A DNA stretch of 41,848 nt, taken from assembly GCA_021794255.1 (NCBI GenBank), contig JAJYRF010000011.1, forward strand, positions 1 to 41,848, written 5' to 3'. The DNA comes from a bacterium (GTDB lineage: Bacteria; SZUA-79; Acidulodesulfobacterales; Acidulodesulfobacteraceae). Both the position numbers and the translations under genes were made by a program. Under the pieces are notes generated by a model. It did not search any database. It had not been told where the DNA came from and saw only the letters and a program-made list of their open reading frames with translations. Below are positions 17,699 to 26,763 of this stretch, one piece after another (the stretch's first letter is position 1; every line of letters begins with the position of its first letter).

Positions 17699-19153
17699 AT
17701 GTATAGTTTAAATGAATATTTAAGAAAATTTCCTAAAATTCAATTAATTTTGCAAGATAGCGATGTTATAAAATTAATTGGTGAATATTCATATAATGCC
17801 GTAAAAAATAAATTGGATGAAATATTATCCGAAGAAAAAGAAAAAATAAAAATAAATTTGCAAAACAACAAAATACCTCAAGATAATATTTTTGAGATAA
17901 AACATTTTTTATTCTTGTTGCAAGAATATTTTGACAATTTTTCATTTAGCCTTAAAAGAGTTATTAACGGGACAGGGGTTGTTATTCATACTAATCTCGG
18001 AAGATCTATTTTGTCTAAAGCCGCAGTTGAAAATGTTTATAAAGTAGCTTCTTCATATTCAAATCTTGAATTTAATCTTGAAGAAGGAAAAAGAGGAAAA
18101 AGATATTCGCATATTGAAATATTACTTAATAAAATTTTAAATTGTGAAGCCGCTCTTGTGGTTAATAATAATGCTGCCGCTGTTTTTATGGCGCTAAATA
18201 CTTTTGTCGCAGGAATTAAAAAAGAAGTTATAGTTTCAAGAGGAGAGCTTGTTGAAATAGGCGGGTCTTTTAGAATTCCGGATATAATGAAAGCGTCGGG
18301 AGCGCGGCTTATTGAAGTTGGAACTACCAATAAAACTAAAATTAATGATTATGAATCAGAAATAAATGAAAATACTGCATTATTACTTAAAGTTCATCAT
18401 AGTAATTTTAAAATGACCGGATTTGTCCATGAAGTCAATTCCAGAGAACTTGTAGAAATTGGAGAAAAATATAATGTTCCTGTAATGGAAGACCTTGGTT
18501 CGGGAAGTTTTATTAAATTAGAAAAATTTGGTTTTCCAAAAGAACCTACTGCTCAGGAGGTTGTTAATACAGGAATTGACATAGTGACGTTCAGCGGAGA
18601 CAAGCTTCTTGGAGGACCGCAGGCAGGTATTATAGCAGGTAAAAAAAAATATATTGATTTGATTGCAAAAAACCCGCTAAACAGAGCTTTTAGAATTGAC
18701 AAGATGACTTTGGCGGCGCTTGAAGCAGTTTTATTTGAATATTTAGATATAAATAATGCTATTAAAAATATACCTACCATTTGTTTGCTTTCCCAAAATA
18801 TTTCAGAAATAAAAAAAAGAGGCTTTAAACTTTTAAATAAAATTAAAAAACTTGAACATATTTGTAAAACTATGTATAATTTTAATATTAATATCGTAGA
18901 AGATTTTAGTATCGTAGGGGGCGGAGCAATGCCCGATTATAAGCTTAAAACATACTGTTTAAGCATTACTAATAAAATTTTTGAAACAGAAAAATTAAGC
19001 GAAATTTTTAGGAGTATGCAGATTCCTATTGTCGGAAAAATTAAAGAAGATAAATTTTTGATTGATTTAAGGACGGTTTTAGATATTGATGTAGATGATA
19101 TAGTAGATAATTTCAAAAAAGTTTCTCAAATAGCTATTAAAGAAACTAATTAG
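17699..19153 (+). CDS. selA: L-seryl-tRNA(Sec) selenium transferase SelA
   Basis: A PLP enzyme that converts Ser-tRNA(Sec) to Sec-tRNA(Sec) using selenophosphate, the product of SelD. Landmarks: RVINGTGVVIHTNLGRS, VNNNAAAVFMALN, VSRGELVEIGGSFRIPDIM, VGTTNKTKINDYE, MEDLGSGSFI, and the PLP lysine in TFSGDKLLGGPQAG (K302). At 484 aa it is normal length. Its presence shows that bacterial-type Sec decoding operates; selB and the Sec tRNA must lie elsewhere. selD is 4 kb downstream on the same strand. Confidence 0.97.
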   Translation: MYSLNEYLRKFPKIQLILQDSDVIKLIGEYSYNAVKNKLDEILSEEKEKIKINLQNNKIPQDNIFEIKHFLFLLQEYFDNFSFSLKRVINGTGVVIHTNLGRSILSKAAVENVYKVASSYSNLEFNLEEGKRGKRYSHIEILLNKILNCEAALVVNNNAAAVFMALNTFVAGIKKEVIVSRGELVEIGGSFRIPDIMKASGARLIEVGTTNKTKINDYESEINENTALLLKVHHSNFKMTGFVHEVNSRELVEIGEKYNVPVMEDLGSGSFIKLEKFGFPKEPTAQEVVNTGIDIVTFSGDKLLGGPQAGIIAGKKKYIDLIAKNPLNRAFRIDKMTLAALEAVLFEYLDINNAIKNIPTICLLSQNISEIKKRGFKLLNKIKKLEHICKTMYNFNINIVEDFSIVGGGAMPDYKLKTYCLSITNKIFETEKLSEIFRSMQIPIVGKIKEDKFLIDLRTVLDIDVDDIVDNFKKVSQIAIKETN

Positions 19154-19188
19154 TAAAACTAATTATATTATTATGGGGGGACTTGCTT

Positions 19189-19785
19189 ATGCTATCTTCT
19201 AATGTACTAGTGTTAAACAAATCCTTTTTACCCGTGCATATCACTTCTCTTAAGAGAGCCCTTATACTTTTGTATCAGGGAGTTGCTAAAGCCGTTGATG
19301 AAAATTACCGCACATTTGCTTTTGATTCTTGGAAGGATATCGCCGTTTTAGACAAGACCCAGTCAGTCGGTCTTGTAAATAAATTTATTAGAGTTCCAAG
19401 AGTAATTCTGCTTATTAATTATGATAAAGTTCCAAAAAGATATATTAAATTTTCAAGAGCCAATATATTTCTCAGGGATAAAAATAAATGCCAGTATTGC
19501 GGAAAAGAATTTAAAAAAAATGATTTAAATTTGGACCATGTGATTCCGAGAGCATACGGAGGAATATCTTCATGGGAAAATATCGTTTGCAGTTGTATTA
19601 AATGCAACAGAATCAAAGGCGGCAGAACGCCAGAAGAAGCGGGAATGAAATTAACGCGGAAACCTAAAAAACCTGAGTGGTCCCCATATTATCATATATC
19701 TTTAACAAATATATTACATAAAGAATGGATGCCGTTCCTTAATCTTGTGGATAATGCATATTGGCATGTTGAACTTGAAAAATAA
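19189..19785 (+). CDS. HNH endonuclease domain protein
   Basis: About 199 residues. The C-terminal half holds a classical HNH zinc-bound nuclease motif: CQYCGKEF (first Cys pair), LDHVIPRAYGG (metal-binding DH), WENIVCSCIKCNRIKGG (second Cys pair and the final catalytic Asn/His region). The N-terminal part, SSNVLVLNKSFLPVHITSLKRALILL, is typical of a widespread small HNH family of unknown role that is chromosomally encoded and not linked to a toxin or phage. The frame is open from a TTG at 19183, but GGGGGGA at 19175-19181 is well placed for the ATG at 19189. mlaE follows after 20 bases. Confidence 0.87.
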   Translation: MLSSNVLVLNKSFLPVHITSLKRALILLYQGVAKAVDENYRTFAFDSWKDIAVLDKTQSVGLVNKFIRVPRVILLINYDKVPKRYIKFSRANIFLRDKNKCQYCGKEFKKNDLNLDHVIPRAYGGISSWENIVCSCIKCNRIKGGRTPEEAGMKLTRKPKKPEWSPYYHISLTNILHKEWMPFLNLVDNAYWHVELEK

Positions 19786-19805
19786 AATTATAAGGTATAT
19801 AGTCA

Positions 19806-20585
19806 ATGAATTTTATATTATATTATTTTGAAAAAATAGGATTTTATGTTCTATATTTAATAAATGAGTTAGGTTCTCTAATTATTTATATATGGAATTG
19901 TATCTTGTCGATATTCAGATATTCCATAAATTTAAATAATCTTTTTGATCAGATGGTTTTCATAGGCGTAGATTCATTTTTTATTATCGGATTAACCGGA
20001 CTTTTTGTCGGCATGGTTTTATCGCTTCAATCTTATTATGCTGCCAGAATAGTAGGCGTTACATATATGATTGGTCCTACCGTTGCTCTTTCTATGACTA
20101 GAGAGTTAGGACCTGTTCTAACCGCTTTAATGATTACTGCCAGATGCGGTTCTTCCATGGCTTCAGAAATAGGCACTATGAAAATTTCAGAACAGATTGA
20201 TGCCCTTGAAGTAATGTCCGTAGATCCTTATTATTTCCTTTCTATGCCGCGTATTATCGCTTCAATGATAATGCTCCCTATATTGTCCATTATATCTTCT
20301 TTAGTAGGGATATTAGGCGGCTATGTTGTTTATAAATTTTTTCTTGGATTAAACGGAACTATATTTGTGGATATGATTTATAAATATATGAAACTTAGCG
20401 ATATTTATAACGGTTTGTTAAAAGCTGTATTTTTTGGAATTATACTTGCAACGATAAGTACATATAAAGGGTATGAAGCATCAGGGGGTTCTAAAGGCGT
20501 AGGACGCGTTACAACGCAGGCGGTTGTATTAAGCTCAATTTACATTCTTTTCGCAGATTACATTCTTACTTCAATTTTATTTTAA
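19806..20585 (+). CDS. mlaE: MlaE-family ABC permease (phospholipid/MCE transport)
   Basis: The inner-membrane permease of the MCE lipid-transport ABC system. The 259-residue protein has 5-6 hydrophobic segments and the family blocks GLTGLFVGMVLSLQSYY, VALSMTRELGPVLTALMITARCGSSMASEIGTM, EQIDALEVMSVDPYYFLSMPR and STYKGYEASGGSKGVGRVTT. The coupling helix EIGTMKISEQIDALEVM would contact MlaF. The order mlaE-mlaF-mlaD is conserved. Confidence 0.95.
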   Translation: MNFILYYFEKIGFYVLYLINELGSLIIYIWNCILSIFRYSINLNNLFDQMVFIGVDSFFIIGLTGLFVGMVLSLQSYYAARIVGVTYMIGPTVALSMTRELGPVLTALMITARCGSSMASEIGTMKISEQIDALEVMSVDPYYFLSMPRIIASMIMLPILSIISSLVGILGGYVVYKFFLGLNGTIFVDMIYKYMKLSDIYNGLLKAVFFGIILATISTYKGYEASGGSKGVGRVTTQAVVLSSIYILFADYILTSILF

Positions 20586-20599
20586 CGTAATTTCTGTAA

Positions 20600-21343
20600 A
20601 TGATAATTCTTGAGAATCTAAATAAATCCTTTAAAGGCGTAAAAGTTTTAGATAATCTTAATATAAGTTTTGAAGATAAGAAAATTACTGTTGTGATAGG
20701 CAGAAGCGGAGAAGGAAAAAGTGTTATGCTTAAGCATATAGTAGGGCTTATAAAACCTGATTCAGGAAGAGTTTTATTTAACGATATTGATTTAAATACT
20801 ATAAATAAAAAAGAGTTAAATGAATTAAGAAAAAAATTCGGAATGGTTTTTCAAGACGGAGCATTATTTGATTCAATTAATATTTTTGAAAATATTGCAT
20901 TTCCTTTAAGGCAGCATTTAAAATTATCAGAAGGAGATATTATAAAAAAAGTTATGTCGAGATTAAACGATGTGGGCTTAAACGGAATAGAATCAAAAAT
21001 GCCCTCGGAGTTGTCGGGAGGCATGAGAAAAAGGGTAGCAGTAGCAAGAGCTATGATATTAGAGCCTGAGGTAGTTCTTTTTGACGAACCTACAACAGGA
21101 CTTGATCCTATCATGTCGGATATAATAAATAATCTTATAATTTCAACGCAGAAGCAGCTCAAATATACAGGCATTATTATAAGCCATGATATTGAAGGGG
21201 CGTATAAAACAGCAGATACTATTGCAATGTTATATGAAGGTGCTATAATTGAAATAGGAAATGCCGAAAAATTTAAAACATCCGATAATCTTGTCGTGAG
21301 ACAATTTGTGACGGGAAGTATGGTTGGCCCCATAGTTATATAG
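20600..21343 (+). CDS. mlaF: MlaF-family ABC ATPase
   Basis: The ATPase of the MCE transporter. Walker A is GRSGEGKS, the Q-loop is in GMVFQDGALFDSINIFENIAFPL (the long Mla-type sequence), the signature is LSGGMRKR, Walker B is VVLFDEPTTGLDP, and the switch His is in IISHDIEGA. At 247 aa it has normal length. It follows mlaE by 14 bases. Its last codons (ATA GTT ATA TAG) lie within an 8-bp tandem repeat, so the C-terminal IVI was probably shaped by repeat slippage. Confidence 0.95.
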   Translation: MIILENLNKSFKGVKVLDNLNISFEDKKITVVIGRSGEGKSVMLKHIVGLIKPDSGRVLFNDIDLNTINKKELNELRKKFGMVFQDGALFDSINIFENIAFPLRQHLKLSEGDIIKKVMSRLNDVGLNGIESKMPSELSGGMRKRVAVARAMILEPEVVLFDEPTTGLDPIMSDIINNLIISTQKQLKYTGIIISHDIEGAYKTADTIAMLYEGAIIEIGNAEKFKTSDNLVVRQFVTGSMVGPIVI

Positions 21344-21395
21344 TTATATAGTTATATAGTTATATAGTTATATAGTTATATAGTTATATAGTTAT
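21332..21395 (+). repeat. 8-bp tandem repeat (about 8 copies of atagttat)
   Basis: Eight head-to-tail copies of atagttat span the mlaF stop codon and the start of the spacer to mlaD. The first units supply the last mlaF codons. Copy number may vary between strains. An in-frame TAG arises at the second unit, so extra copies would not lengthen MlaF. Confidence 0.95.
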
Positions 21396-21590
21396 ATTAT
21401 CTTAATTTGCATAATACAATTTTTATAATATATATATCTTATTTTAAAATTGATTATTCTTAATTTTATTATGTTTATATTATATTTATATTTGTTTAAT
21501 AGCATTATCTTAGCATTTAATTGTTCATTATTTAATAATCAAATAAACGTAAATGAATAAATTAACCTGTATTGCATTATTAAATATATT

Positions 21591-23171
21591 ATGAAATTAA
21601 ATAAAGAAACAAAAGTAGGCATTTTTACCGTTGTAATTTTATTAATACTTGTTTATTTTTCTATGAAAGTGGGTAATATTAATATTTTTAAACCGCCTAC
21701 CTATACTATTTCCGCTTATTTCACATCTGCAAACGGCATAGCAGTAGGAACAAATGTTGAAATGGCAGGAATAAAAATCGGAACGGTCAAAAGAATTAAG
21801 CTCGAACAAGGCAAAGCCCGTGTTTATATGGAAATAAATTCTAAATATAAAATTTATCCCGATTATATTGCTTCAATAAGATCTATGAGTCTTCTCGGGG
21901 AAAGCTATATTACTATCACTCCCGTCAATACTATTCAGTCATTAAATTCGCAACCTATACAACAAAATGAAATAATCAGAAGCCATAAGTCGCCTGAAAA
22001 TATGTCTAATTTGATTTTAAAATTCGCTAAGACTGCTAATAATCTTGAAGATATCACAAAATCGCTAAAAAAATCAATCGGCACTAAAACAGGGGAACAT
22101 AAAATAAAAGCTATACTGTCTAATATTGCGGAACTTTCCGATAATTTAAACAAGTTAGTATATTTAAATCAAAAGAATTTTAATGTAATTATGACTAATT
22201 TTGCAGGCTTTTCGCGCAATATTAACGGATTAACCGTAAAAAATGATAGGGCTTTAACGAGAACAATTCATAATTTTAAAACAATATCCGATAATTTGAG
22301 GCAGGAGCTTCCTGCTATTACTAATAATATCAAAATAGTATCAGCAAATTTAAGCGATATTTTAACTAAAAATAAGTCTAATATAAACAGAAGCCTTGTT
22401 CATATCAGGAAAGACACTAAACAGCTCCAGTTATCTTTAAATCAAATATACGGAATATCGTCAAAAATAAATGAAGGCAAAGGAACTATAGGTAAACTTG
22501 TAAATAGAAATTCCGTATATGATAATCTTAACGGTTCGCTTAAAGGTATTAATAATTTAGTCGGGGGTTTTAACAGTTTTAAAATAAAAATGAATATGAA
22601 TTCCCAATATCTTGTTAATTCTAACGGATCTGTAACAGAAGTTAATGTCCAGCTTCAGCCTTCTCCTGGGCATTATTACGTTCTAGGAGTGGATTCGGCG
22701 CCTGTTAATTATGGAAATTCATTCGGAGAAACCCAAACTACAACTTATACTACAAACAATCCTCCGTCGGGAGAGTTTTATCCTTCAAGTATTACAACGA
22801 ATACAACGCAATACTCTAATTCTAATACTCTTAAATTTAATGCAGAAATTGCTAAAAATTTTTATAATTTCACCTTTTTGGCAGGTCTTATGTATTCAAC
22901 CGGAGGAGTCGGCGTTAACTACTATGTTCCTGAAACTCATAAAAATTTGAAGTTATACGCAAGAGCATTCGGATTTAATTCAAATAACGGCTCTGCGGAA
23001 GCTTACGTTAATGCCGGCGTCAGTTATACATTTTTCAGGCATCTTTTTATAGATACGGGATATGATGATATTTTTAGCAAAAATAACAACAGGTCGCTGT
23101 TTATCGGCGGCGGTATCAAATTTACCGATAAAGATTTGGAATATTTGATAGCAGGAAGTAAAATGCCGTAA
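21591..23171 (+). CDS. mlaD: MlaD-type MCE-domain protein with long C-terminal beta-rich extension
   Basis: A periplasmic lipid-binding partner of MlaE/F, anchored by one N-terminal helix (residues 8-27). The MCE domain is at about 37-115 (YFTSANGIAVGTNVEMAGIKIGTVKRI, YIASIRSMSLLGESYITITP). Residues 140-330 are helical and polar. The last 190 residues switch to alternating aromatic/polar strands (LKFNAEIAKNFYNFTFLAG, NLKLYARAFGFNSN, AYVNAGVSYTFFRHLFIDTGY, SLFIGGGIKFTDKDLEYLIAG) that look like an outer-membrane beta-barrel or beta-sheet end. At 526 aa it is far longer than E. coli MlaD (183 aa). selD begins 33 bases after its stop. Confidence 0.88.
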   Translation: MKLNKETKVGIFTVVILLILVYFSMKVGNINIFKPPTYTISAYFTSANGIAVGTNVEMAGIKIGTVKRIKLEQGKARVYMEINSKYKIYPDYIASIRSMSLLGESYITITPVNTIQSLNSQPIQQNEIIRSHKSPENMSNLILKFAKTANNLEDITKSLKKSIGTKTGEHKIKAILSNIAELSDNLNKLVYLNQKNFNVIMTNFAGFSRNINGLTVKNDRALTRTIHNFKTISDNLRQELPAITNNIKIVSANLSDILTKNKSNINRSLVHIRKDTKQLQLSLNQIYGISSKINEGKGTIGKLVNRNSVYDNLNGSLKGINNLVGGFNSFKIKMNMNSQYLVNSNGSVTEVNVQLQPSPGHYYVLGVDSAPVNYGNSFGETQTTTYTTNNPPSGEFYPSSITTNTTQYSNSNTLKFNAEIAKNFYNFTFLAGLMYSTGGVGVNYYVPETHKNLKLYARAFGFNSNNGSAEAYVNAGVSYTFFRHLFIDTGYDDIFSKNNNRSLFIGGGIKFTDKDLEYLIAGSKMP

Positions 23172-23204
23172 AAATTCAAAATATATAATTATCCGTAAAA
23201 TAAT

Positions 23205-24266
23205 ATGACAAATAAAAAATATAAATTAACTTCTATGACATCGGCTCACGGCTGAGGGTGTAAGCTGGGTCCGGAGGACCTTTCTTCAATAATTGATGAT
23301 TTGCCTATTCTGCCAAATGAAAATGTTCTTGTAGGTTTTGGTTATAAAGACGATGCAGGTGTATATAAAATATCGGATGATAAATGTCTCATTCAGACGG
23401 TAGATTTTTTTACGCCTGTTGCAGACGACCCTTATGTTTTCGGGCAAATAGCAGCAGCTAATGCTTTGTCGGATGTTTACGCTATGGGCGGGCAGCCTAT
23501 CACCGTTTTAAATATTGCATGCTTTCCTATAGATAAAATTGAAAAAGATGTTTTTAGAGAAATATTGCTTGGAGGACTGAATAAAATAAACGAATCCGGC
23601 GCTGTGCTGCTTGGCGGACATTCAATTGACGATAAAGAGCTAAAATACGGTTTAAGCGTCACAGGAATTTGTAAAATAGATGAGATATATTCCAACAAAG
23701 GAGCTATGCCCGGCGATGTTTTATATTTGACAAAAAAATTAGGAACAGGATTTATTGTAAGCGCTTTATGTACCGATTTTTTGCAGCAGTCTGTTTTAGA
23801 CGAAGCTATAAATTCTATGGCAAAATTAAATAAAATAGCGTCCGAATTAGCTGTTTCTTTAAAAGCAGTAAATGCTATGACGGATATTACAGGATTTGGA
23901 CTCGCGGGACATACATCTGAAATGATGATGGCAAACAAAACTTCTTGCGAATTACATCTTGAAAATATCCCTTTGATTAGCGGAAGTTTAGAATTGATAA
24001 ATAAAGGAATTAATCCATCAGGTACAAAACGAAACAGAAAGTTTTTTTCCCGATATGTGAATATTGCAGAAAATATTGACGAAAGTCTTGTATGGGCTGT
24101 TTTTGGAGCTGAAACATCCGGAGGGCTTTTAGTTTGCATTCCCGAAGAAAAAACATCCGATATTGAAAATTTATTTAAAAATGCAGGAGAACCTCTTTAT
24201 AAAATTGGGAAAATATTGGATAAAGCAGAAAATAAAACCGAACAAATAATTAACTTAATTAAATAA
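23205..24266 (+). CDS. selD: selenophosphate synthetase SelD containing selenocysteine (in-frame TGA at 23253-23255)
   Basis: SelD makes selenophosphate from selenide and ATP. Conventional gene calling would start after the TGA (TTG at 23301) and lose the active site. From the ATG at 23205 the reading is MTNKKYKLTSMTSAHG, then TGA, then GCKLGPEDLSS, in frame with the rest. The TGA is codon 17 and the catalytic Lys is K20, the same numbering as Cys17/Lys20 in E. coli SelD. The Gly-rich loop GFGYKDDAGVY, the Asp-rich FFTPVADDPYVFGQIAAANALSDVYAMGG blocks, and GGHSIDDKELKYGLSVTG and TDITGFGLAGH are intact. The total is 353 residues including Sec. A hairpin follows the TGA. The protein needs Sec decoding (SelA at 17699) for its own synthesis. 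Confidence 0.95.
23256..23281 (+). promoter_or_regulatory. SECIS hairpin of selD
   Basis: Directly after the Sec TGA, GGTCC (23268-23272) pairs with GGACC (23276-23280) around the loop GGA, with a possible outer G-U pair. The loop starts 17 bases after the TGA and begins with G, matching the general bacterial SECIS layout recognised by SelB. It lies inside the coding sequence, as usual in bacteria. Confidence 0.75.
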
Positions 24267-24450
24267 TTAAAAAATAAGTTATAAATAAATTATTGATTAT
24301 TAGATAATTATTATTTGTATATTTGGAAATAAAAATATAATTAATTATATCGGTAAAAATAATTAATAATCAAAGAACTAAATTATAATTAAATAAAGAT
24401 TATAGAAATAGATTTCGTCGATAATTGTTTTGATAAAATTTTAAAAACTT

Positions 24451-25362
24451 TTAAAATTTTCTAAAATTAAAAGTTTTGTTTTTTTTAAATTCTAATCTTG
24501 ATTCATCTATGAGCAAATTCCAATTTTTAAAATGTCTTTTAATATCAAATTCTGAAATTCCATAATATAGCATAGGTTGCAGCGAGCCGTTAAATTTTAC
24601 GGCTTCCGAAATTGACTTCTTTATTTTCTCAAATTTAACTACGGCAACATCAAAATGAGTATGGGTCAATATCGCAAAAAAATCGTTAAAATCAAATCTG
24701 AACAGGTAATCTGTTTTTCTGAATTTTTGATTTAAAAACATTCCATAATATTTAATAAGTTTATTTAATTTTTCCTGTCCATATGCTTGGCCTATTAAAG
24801 CTAAATTTTCAAAACTAAAGTATGTTACGGAAAAAGTCGTGCTGTATCGTTTGCATCTTTCTGCCTCTTTTTCGGCAATTTCGTCAAATTGGCTTTTTAA
24901 TAAAAAACCTGTCAATTCATCATATATTTTGTAGCTATTGCAGGAAGAAAATTTAATGATATTTTCTGCAAATTCAGTTTTATCAAAAAATATAAATAAA
25001 GTACCGTAAAATAATCCAAAATTATTAAAAAGCGTGATAGTTTCAATTTGAAAATATTTTTTTTGAGAAGCAGAATGAGGAGATGTTATATTAATAACTT
25101 TATTTATTGATGTTAAACCGTTTTTATTAATTTCCTTTATTTCATCAGGCAGGTCTTCATCAAAAGATATGCAAATATCGTCATTAGTGGACAGTCTGAG
25201 ATTTTTAGCCTGTTCGTTCAGATAAATTATATCGCCTTTCATATCTTTAATTATAACAGATTTGCTAAATGATGAAAACACTTTGGCAAAATCAACCCCA
25301 AGCAAATAATCATTTTGCAATTTTTCATTTCCAAATATTTTTGTATCCATATTTATTGCCAT
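24451..25362 (-). CDS. PAS-domain protein with degenerate GGDEF domain
   Basis: A 303-residue, apparently cytoplasmic protein. Residues 25-135 look like a PAS sensor (SVIIKDMKGDIIYLNEQAKNL, LFYGTLFIFFDKTE). Residues 145-290 look like a diguanylate cyclase fold (IYDELTGFLLKSQFDEI is the DxLTGL-like entry; YSTTFSVTYFSFENL). The signature loop reads DYLFRFDFNDFFAIL, where active enzymes have R-x-GGDEF, so cyclase activity is unlikely; it may bind c-di-GMP or GTP, or act as a scaffold. Its ATG lies 10 bases inside the end of the RACo-like gene, implying translational coupling and a functional link. A hairpin spans its stop (24444-24477). Confidence 0.75.
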   Translation of the reverse strand: MAINMDTKIFGNEKLQNDYLLGVDFAKVFSSFSKSVIIKDMKGDIIYLNEQAKNLRLSTNDDICISFDEDLPDEIKEINKNGLTSINKVINITSPHSASQKKYFQIETITLFNNFGLFYGTLFIFFDKTEFAENIIKFSSCNSYKIYDELTGFLLKSQFDEIAEKEAERCKRYSTTFSVTYFSFENLALIGQAYGQEKLNKLIKYYGMFLNQKFRKTDYLFRFDFNDFFAILTHTHFDVAVVKFEKIKKSISEAVKFNGSLQPMLYYGISEFDIKRHFKNWNLLIDESRLEFKKNKTFNFRKF

Positions 25363-26738
25363 GATAAATTTTTAACAAATAATCTTTCAAAAAGTTTGCT
25401 TCCCGACAGAGGAAAATTTTTTGAAATACCTATAATTTTTGATATATCTTTTTTTCTTATGCAATATTCTGAAATTAAATATTTTTTGCATCCTTCAAGA
25501 GAACTATCGTAAATATAATTTATTTTTTTATTCTTAAAAGGAAAAATATCAATAATATCTATATTTTCGTTTTTTATATAATTGCCGAAAGAACCGGATA
25601 TGTAAACATCAAAATTATCGTTAACATCTATTTTATATTTATTTATCAATATTTCAGCTGCCGATTTTACGGCAGATTTTGCAAATTGAAATTGTCTTAC
25701 GTCATCTTGATAAAATCTTATATCTGTTTTATTATCTCTATAAACAATAACTTCATTTTCTTCATTATTTAATCCCTTGCCGACAACTGAGTAGCTTTCC
25801 GACTCAATAAGTTCCGTAGGCATTATTCTTCCGTTCTTATCTATTATTTTTTCACGAAGTAAAGATGCCATTAAATCAATTATACCGCTTCCGCAAATTC
25901 CTTCGGGAATTTTTGATTCGTTAATTGTTTTAAAATTAAATATTCCGTTTTTAAGCTCTATAGAAGATATCGCAGAATCTTGCGCTAACATTCCGCACCT
26001 TATATTTCCGCCTTCAAAGGCAGGTCCTGCAGGGGCAGATGTAGTAAAAATTTTATTTTTGTTTCCTATCGCTATTTCTACATTTGTACCAAAATCAGCT
26101 ATAAAAACAGGATTATCTTTGTTGTGCATATCTAAATAATAAATTGATGATACGGTATCGCCTCCGACAAACCCGTCTAAGATAGGGAATATAAATAAAT
26201 CGCTGTTTAATGTACCGATGTTTTTGTAGGGGATGAAATTATTAGGAGAAATTGAACCTGACGAAATTAAATTTACATCTATTAAATTTACATCTATTAA
26301 ATTTACATCTATTAAATTTACATCTATGCTGCTATCTAATCTTAATTCATTTATGTTTTTCGGAAATACTATATTAAAAGCCGGTTTATAAGGAGGTTTT
26401 GAAAGATCGGCTAAAGGATAACCGCAAAAAGATAATTCCATTGCCGTATTCCCTGCAAGAGCTATTTCATTTATATCGGTCAATTCAATACCCCTCTCTT
26501 TTATAAAATAATTTAAAAGGTTTGCAATTGTTAATAATGCTTTTTCCTGTAATTTTTTAACAGATTCTATATTAAGGCCGTTTTGTATCCTTTTTACCGA
26601 ATCTAATCCAAATTCTGGATATTGCAAGTTTAAGGAACTTTTCTCCAAAATTACTTTATTATCTTTTTTATCTATTAAAGCGGCGGCAATTGTTGTAGTT
26701 CCTAAATCAATGGCTATTGAATATTTTTTTAACGACAT
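25353..26738 (-). CDS. RACo-like ASKHA ATPase (reductive activator of corrinoid proteins, DUF4445), lacking the 2Fe-2S domain
   Basis: RACo proteins use ATP to reduce inactive Co(II) corrinoid proteins back to Co(I). This 461-residue protein starts directly at the ASKHA domain: SIAIDLGTTTIAAALID (phosphate 1), FIADFGTNVEIAIGNKNKIFTTSAPAGPAFEGG (phosphate 2 region), GICGSGIIDLMASLL and VYISGSFGNYI. The N-terminal plant-type ferredoxin domain and linker of classical RACo (about 600+ aa) are absent, so electrons must come from elsewhere. Residues about 146-165 consist of four VNLID-type units encoded by a 15-bp tandem repeat. A short MetH is encoded at 12111 and is a plausible client. Gap to rlmN is 25 bases. 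Confidence 0.82.
   Translation of the reverse strand: MSLKKYSIAIDLGTTTIAAALIDKKDNKVILEKSSLNLQYPEFGLDSVKRIQNGLNIESVKKLQEKALLTIANLLNYFIKERGIELTDINEIALAGNTAMELSFCGYPLADLSKPPYKPAFNIVFPKNINELRLDSSIDVNLIDVNLIDVNLIDVNLISSGSISPNNFIPYKNIGTLNSDLFIFPILDGFVGGDTVSSIYYLDMHNKDNPVFIADFGTNVEIAIGNKNKIFTTSAPAGPAFEGGNIRCGMLAQDSAISSIELKNGIFNFKTINESKIPEGICGSGIIDLMASLLREKIIDKNGRIMPTELIESESYSVVGKGLNNEENEVIVYRDNKTDIRFYQDDVRQFQFAKSAVKSAAEILINKYKIDVNDNFDVYISGSFGNYIKNENIDIIDIFPFKNKKINYIYDSSLEGCKKYLISEYCIRKKDISKIIGISKNFPLSGSKLFERLFVKNLSWQ
26266..26325 (-). repeat. 15-bp in-frame tandem repeat in the RACo-like gene (4 copies)
   Basis: Four perfect copies of attaaatttacatct lie head to tail (26266-26280, 26281-26295, 26296-26310, 26311-26325) and encode repeated VNLID. 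The unit length is the same as in the bioB repeat but the sequence is unrelated. The frame is preserved. Confidence 0.97.
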
Positions 26739-26763
26739 ATTTATTATATGAAATAATATTTAT

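Noticed and set aside
23301..24266. SelD starting at TTG 23301
   Set aside because: This would omit the catalytic block; the in-frame upstream ATG with Sec TGA gives the complete conserved N-terminus.
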